Shown here: piece by piece, positions 12,972 through 15,691 of the stretch
Layout of the letters: each line of letters opens with the position of its first letter
Numbering within the stretch: the stretch's first letter is position 1
The notes under the pieces: model-generated
Told to the model about the DNA's origin: nothing
The model's input: only the letters and a program-made list of their open reading frames with translations
The model's database searches: none
Assembly: GCA_937967795.1 (NCBI GenBank)
Contig: CALBSK010000085.1
Span: 1 to 15,691, forward strand
Length of the DNA stretch: 15,691 bases
Direction of reading: 5' to 3'
Source: an uncultured Alphaproteobacteria bacterium
GTDB taxonomy: Bacteria; Pseudomonadota; Alphaproteobacteria; UBA9655
Made by a program: the position numbers and the translations under genes

Positions 12972-15467
12972 ATGAAACGCAAACATTTATTACTTTTAAC
13001 TTTTCTTCTTTCTCAATCAACACCGCTTTGGGGAATGGATCCCGAAGTGCAAAAATTAGATCATTCAATCCAAAAAGCTATTAAAAAAGTACATCAAAAC
13101 CCTGATTATAATAGAAATGCCACAAAAGTGATTCTTGTCGGCGATACAGGGAGAGGAAAGACGACCCTTCTGCATTATTTGGCTGGAAAAAACCTCGATG
13201 TAAAACAAGTCCCTAACAGTACGAAATATTTTCTTGATGTTGACCCTCAGAACCTTCTTAATGGATCTACCGGACCAGCACGCACTATTAATTCAAGAAC
13301 ACTTTTTCCTTCTTCTTGGTATGATCAACCAAATAACGTCGTTTACTGGGATTGTACGGGGTTTAAAGATTCAAGAGGGCATGTGCAGGAAATTGCAAAT
13401 GCCTTCGCTATTCACCAACTATTTAAAAGTCCTACACGCGTTAAAGTTGTCGTTGTTGCCGAAGAAAATGATGCTGATGGTGGTCGTGGCGAGGTATTTC
13501 TCAATTTATTAAAGAGAATTTCTGAGGTGCTCCCTAACTCTGCGCAGCTCAATCCCCCTTCCCAAGGAATCTCGCTCGTGATTACAAAACAACGGACTGA
13601 TCCTTCGGGTCTTTTGCAAAACATTGCTGATGAACTAGATAACAGCAATCCACCTCATCAATTTCGTACAGGTGCTGTCAGAGATCTTGTTGAATTATTG
13701 AAATCCAACAATCGAAATGCTGCTCTTCCTGAACCGACAGGGCTAGGAGCTTATCCTGTTACTCATCGAACTGGAATATTAGCGAGCATTAATGCGGTGC
13801 AACCTATCGACAATCCCAGGGTCAATCTCGTTGTATCTGCAAATGCACGGATTCTCGCGAGAAACTATGCGCAAACCCTTAACGACAAGATCGTGAATTT
13901 AATTCGTAGAGTAGGATCTCAAGCCGTTGTTTCTTATTGTAATACCCAAATAGATAATCATACAGGGTCTGTAAGGGACTTACGAACAACCCTTAGAACG
14001 ATGGAAGGATATTTAGACGGATTTAAAACGGGTCTTTTAGGGCTTCCCAATATTCAGGGAAACAATCTTACAGCCTATTTAAATACTATTTTTACACAAA
14101 ACATAATGGCCCTTCCTCCGGCTGCTTCTCTTAGAAGGATGATCGAAGCCCTCTCTTTTCTTAAAACCATAGAGAACACGATTCAATACAATGCGGGTGC
14201 TTGGGCGCAGAGTTGGAGCACGGTTATCGACAAAGTGAGGTCTTTAACAGCTTTGGACACAAATGTTACGAATGGTGTTCTCAAAATAAAAGGAGCTCTT
14301 ATAGGAACCAGCGATCTTAACGCCATACAGCGACCTTTTACACACGCAGACATTTTCGCATTCAATACAATTATAGTCGATGAAAACGTTACACATCCAG
14401 GGCTTTTACTTAACCTCATAGCTCCCTCTTGGAAGGTTGATGGTAGCAAAACCATCAATATAAGCGGCCTTGCGGGGCATCCAGGAGCGGATGGTTCAGG
14501 TGCGGGAGTGGATGGCTCACCAGGAAGAGCTGGCGGTAATGGCGGACCCTTCTATGGGAAAGGAGAAGATTTTTATCAAGTTAATCTTCTAACCGTTCAT
14601 ACCCATGGAGGTTCTGGGGGCGCCGGAGGCCATGGGGCGAGAGGAAGTGATGGGGCAAATGGACGCGATGGTGATCTTTCAGTAAGGACACCGTCGGGAA
14701 ATACCTATTATTATCAGGATCCAGGAACAGATGGACAGTCTGGTGGAAATGGGGGTCAAGGCGGCCATGGAGGAGCAGGGGGATATAAAGGTTATTCTGT
14801 TATTGATGGTTATAATGCCTGGACGTCAACCTCTTCTAATGGAGCTGTTGGAGCTCATGGAAGTGCGGGCTTAGGTGGGACAGGCGGCGTACATGGAAGA
14901 CATTGTCAGGGAACTCATGTTACAGGTCGTACGACACAAGAACAATATCCGACAATCCGCTGGATTACAGGTCGTACAGAGCAACAACCCTATCAAGTAC
15001 CCAGAGATTTCGACTCTGAGATGTACAGTAAGTGGGACAGCCTAAGTGATGACGCTAGGTGTGCTTTATATCCTGATTTAGCTTCGGAGATTAGGTGGGG
15101 GAGCAAGGTCATGAGCATCTTTACTAAGGGAAAAGTAGAGGCTAGGCTACGTAAAGATATCCGTAGAAATCCTACTAGGACGGAATATGGAACAGTAAAC
15201 TTACCCGATCTGCCAGTTGCTGATACAATATGGAAAACAGTATACTTACCAGATGTATGGCAAGTCCCACAGGGATATCAAGCTCCCAGAGGATCTGCTC
15301 CTAACGGTTTGCAGCCGACTGCACTTAATACCCACGGTCAACAAAATCCTCCGGCTCAAACACCTTTAAACACAGGAAATATTCTTCCTGCCTATCGAAC
15401 ATATTATCAACAGGCGCTAACGAACCCTGTTACAGCTGGTTTCGTCAAGGATTTTCCTAATCTCTAA
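12972..15467 (+). CDS. secreted eukaryote-like GTPase with glycine-rich collagen-like domain
   Basis: This 831-aa protein starts with a Sec signal peptide (KRK, then LLLLTFLLSQ, likely cleaved near Gly21), so it leaves the cytoplasm. A TRAFAC/AIG1-like G domain follows: P-loop GDTGRGKT (57-64), a possible switch Thr near 105, G3 WDCTGFKDSRG (126-136), and a poor G4 candidate VITKQRTD (203-210). Residues about 290-490 are mainly helical. Residues 499-647 are very rich in Gly with GxxG/GxD patterns resembling collagen-like or loose Gly-repeat domains. The C-terminal 180 residues are Pro/Gln/Tyr-rich and unrecognised. The ATG has AAAGGAA 6-7 bp upstream. From memory, the WDxxGFxDxRG signature followed by Gly-rich stretches resembles GTPases of protists and rotifers; not verified. 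A host-directed effector or cell-surface protein is the best guess. Confidence 0.88.
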   Translation: MKRKHLLLLTFLLSQSTPLWGMDPEVQKLDHSIQKAIKKVHQNPDYNRNATKVILVGDTGRGKTTLLHYLAGKNLDVKQVPNSTKYFLDVDPQNLLNGSTGPARTINSRTLFPSSWYDQPNNVVYWDCTGFKDSRGHVQEIANAFAIHQLFKSPTRVKVVVVAEENDADGGRGEVFLNLLKRISEVLPNSAQLNPPSQGISLVITKQRTDPSGLLQNIADELDNSNPPHQFRTGAVRDLVELLKSNNRNAALPEPTGLGAYPVTHRTGILASINAVQPIDNPRVNLVVSANARILARNYAQTLNDKIVNLIRRVGSQAVVSYCNTQIDNHTGSVRDLRTTLRTMEGYLDGFKTGLLGLPNIQGNNLTAYLNTIFTQNIMALPPAASLRRMIEALSFLKTIENTIQYNAGAWAQSWSTVIDKVRSLTALDTNVTNGVLKIKGALIGTSDLNAIQRPFTHADIFAFNTIIVDENVTHPGLLLNLIAPSWKVDGSKTINISGLAGHPGADGSGAGVDGSPGRAGGNGGPFYGKGEDFYQVNLLTVHTHGGSGGAGGHGARGSDGANGRDGDLSVRTPSGNTYYYQDPGTDGQSGGNGGQGGHGGAGGYKGYSVIDGYNAWTSTSSNGAVGAHGSAGLGGTGGVHGRHCQGTHVTGRTTQEQYPTIRWITGRTEQQPYQVPRDFDSEMYSKWDSLSDDARCALYPDLASEIRWGSKVMSIFTKGKVEARLRKDIRRNPTRTEYGTVNLPDLPVADTIWKTVYLPDVWQVPQGYQAPRGSAPNGLQPTALNTHGQQNPPAQTPLNTGNILPAYRTYYQQALTNPVTAGFVKDFPNL
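14466..14912 (+). repeat. coding glycine-rich, collagen-like region
   Basis: The segment encodes about 149 residues with Gly at roughly every second or third position, e.g. HPGADGSGAGVDGSPGRAGG, GGSGGAGGHGARGSDGANG and DGQSGGNGGQGGHGGAGGY. Two non-Gly inserts (around FYGKGEDFYQVNLLTVHTH and the SVIDGYNAWTS segment) divide it into three blocks. It is not a strict Gly-X-Y collagen helix throughout. Confidence 0.85.
14920..14977 (+). repeat. 13-bp direct repeat with 45-bp period in the GTPase gene
   Basis: TTACAGGTCGTAC occurs at 14920-14932 and 14965-14977. The encoded segments VTGRTTQEQYP and ITGRTEQQPYQ are 15 residues apart and similar, which looks like a small in-frame duplication just after the Gly-rich domain. 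Confidence 0.6.
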
Positions 15468-15478
15468 TCACACGTCCT

Positions 15479-15511
15479 ATTCTACCTCTTGGTAACGCCA
15501 GGGGGTAGAAT
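15479..15511 (+). terminator. 14-bp hairpin after the GTPase gene
   Basis: ATTCTACCTCTTGG (15479-15492) pairs with CCAGGGGGTAGAAT (15498-15511), with two G-T wobbles and the loop TAACG, 12 bp past the stop codon. A T-run is missing on both sides, so it may stabilise the mRNA end or work with Rho instead of being a classic intrinsic terminator. Confidence 0.55.
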
Positions 15512-15560
15512 TAAAGCATCAAATAACGCTTGATTCTGACTACTTATATCTCTTATAAGC

Positions 15561-15661
15561 TGTCGCACTGTGTCGCATTCTCCTCAAAAGTCAATGCGAC
15601 ACCAGAAATCTAGGTTTTCTGCGGCTTGAAGGGGGATTGTCGCATTTGTCGCACTGTCGCA
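15561..15661. repeat. array of six TGTCGCA words
   Basis: TGTCGCA occurs at 15561, 15571, 15638, 15647 and 15655 on the plus strand, and inverted as TGCGACA at 15595. Spacing is irregular (10, 24, 43, 9, 8 bp). It may be an iteron-like binding array, or a simple repeat inside the 3' end of a minus-strand gene. Confidence 0.6.
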
Positions 15662-15691
15662 TTCATTTTTAGAATTAAATATCACCATCAT
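15584..15691 (-). CDS. possible C-terminal end of a gene entering from the right
   Basis: One minus-strand frame is open from the window edge to a TGA at 15584-15586 (35 codons, ending in LQAAENLDFWCRIDF). The TGTCGCA words translate here as CDSATNATI-like residues. Repetitive Cys/Asp/Thr/Ala tails of this type are, from memory, common at the end of phage/plasmid primase-like proteins such as DUF3987. An open frame this short is easily chance, so this is only a pointer to look at the next segment. Confidence 0.22.
   Translation of the reverse strand: MMVIFNSKNECDSATNATIPLQAAENLDFWCRIDF

Larger units (their letters stand above)
1103..15691. mobile_element. left part of a tRNA-Val-integrated conjugative/mobilizable element
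   Basis: The element is inferred from three facts: a partial tRNA-Val with its broken side facing right, a tyrosine recombinase gene beside it, and a Ti-type transfer module (traD, oriT candidate, traA) downstream. The rest is accessory cargo. No type IV secretion genes (virB/trb) or coupling protein are visible, so it is either mobilizable only or has its transfer apparatus beyond the right edge. I found no second copy of the tRNA 3' end in the window, so the right end is not included. The boundary of this entry is therefore the window edge, not the element end. Confidence 0.72.

Overview
The window is AT-rich bacterial DNA that reads as the integrase-proximal end of an integrative, mobilizable or conjugative element carrying accessory genes. 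The transfer genes are of the alphaproteobacterial Ti/RAGE type: a small TraD divergent from a TraA relaxase-helicase. The cargo (P-loop ATPase, TPR and NB-ARC proteins, a secreted eukaryote-like GTPase) is the kind seen in intracellular Alphaproteobacteria of protists such as Holosporales/Paracaedibacter relatives. That host assignment is inference, not proven by the window.

Left flank (1-1102): a minus-strand DUF1444 (YtpQ-like) gene, with a possible 38-codon ORF downstream and an operator-like dyad upstream. At 1103-1152 lies the 3' half of a tRNA-Val(UAC), from anticodon arm to CCA, with no D-arm or 5' half. Its broken side faces a tyrosine recombinase gene at 1345. This is the signature of an element integrated into a tRNA gene, so the element should start here and run rightwards. 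Its other end, expected to carry the intact tRNA-Val, is outside the window.

Element backbone (1153-9262): P4-type integrase; a convergent DUF234-type ATPase with a C-terminal PD-(D/E)XK-like domain; an orphan 65-aa gene with its own promoter, dyad and strong intrinsic terminator; a dyad-rich non-coding stretch holding a dif/lox-like inverted repeat; then traD(-), a divergent promoter region with a structured oriT candidate, and traA(+). A 221-aa coiled-coil membrane protein is encoded tail-to-tail with traA and overlaps its end.

Cargo (9263-15467): two large divergent genes share a 271-bp intergenic region. One encodes an 1145-aa protein with an N-terminal LuxR-type HTH, a TIR/receiver-like segment, one transmembrane helix, an NB-ARC-like STAND NTPase and about nine TPRs. 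The other encodes an 831-aa protein with a signal peptide, a GTPase domain and a glycine-rich collagen-like domain. This pair is the most novel part of the window. Both nucleotide-binding domains are predicted to lie outside the cytoplasmic membrane, which is unexpected for a bacterial cell and fits better if one or both act in a host cell, or if the topology prediction is wrong.

Right edge (15468-15691): a 14-bp hairpin after the GTPase gene, then six copies of TGTCGCA in about 100 bp, which are either iteron-like sites or the repetitive 3' end of a minus-strand gene running in from the right. No CRISPR array, rRNA gene, complete tRNA or transposase was seen.
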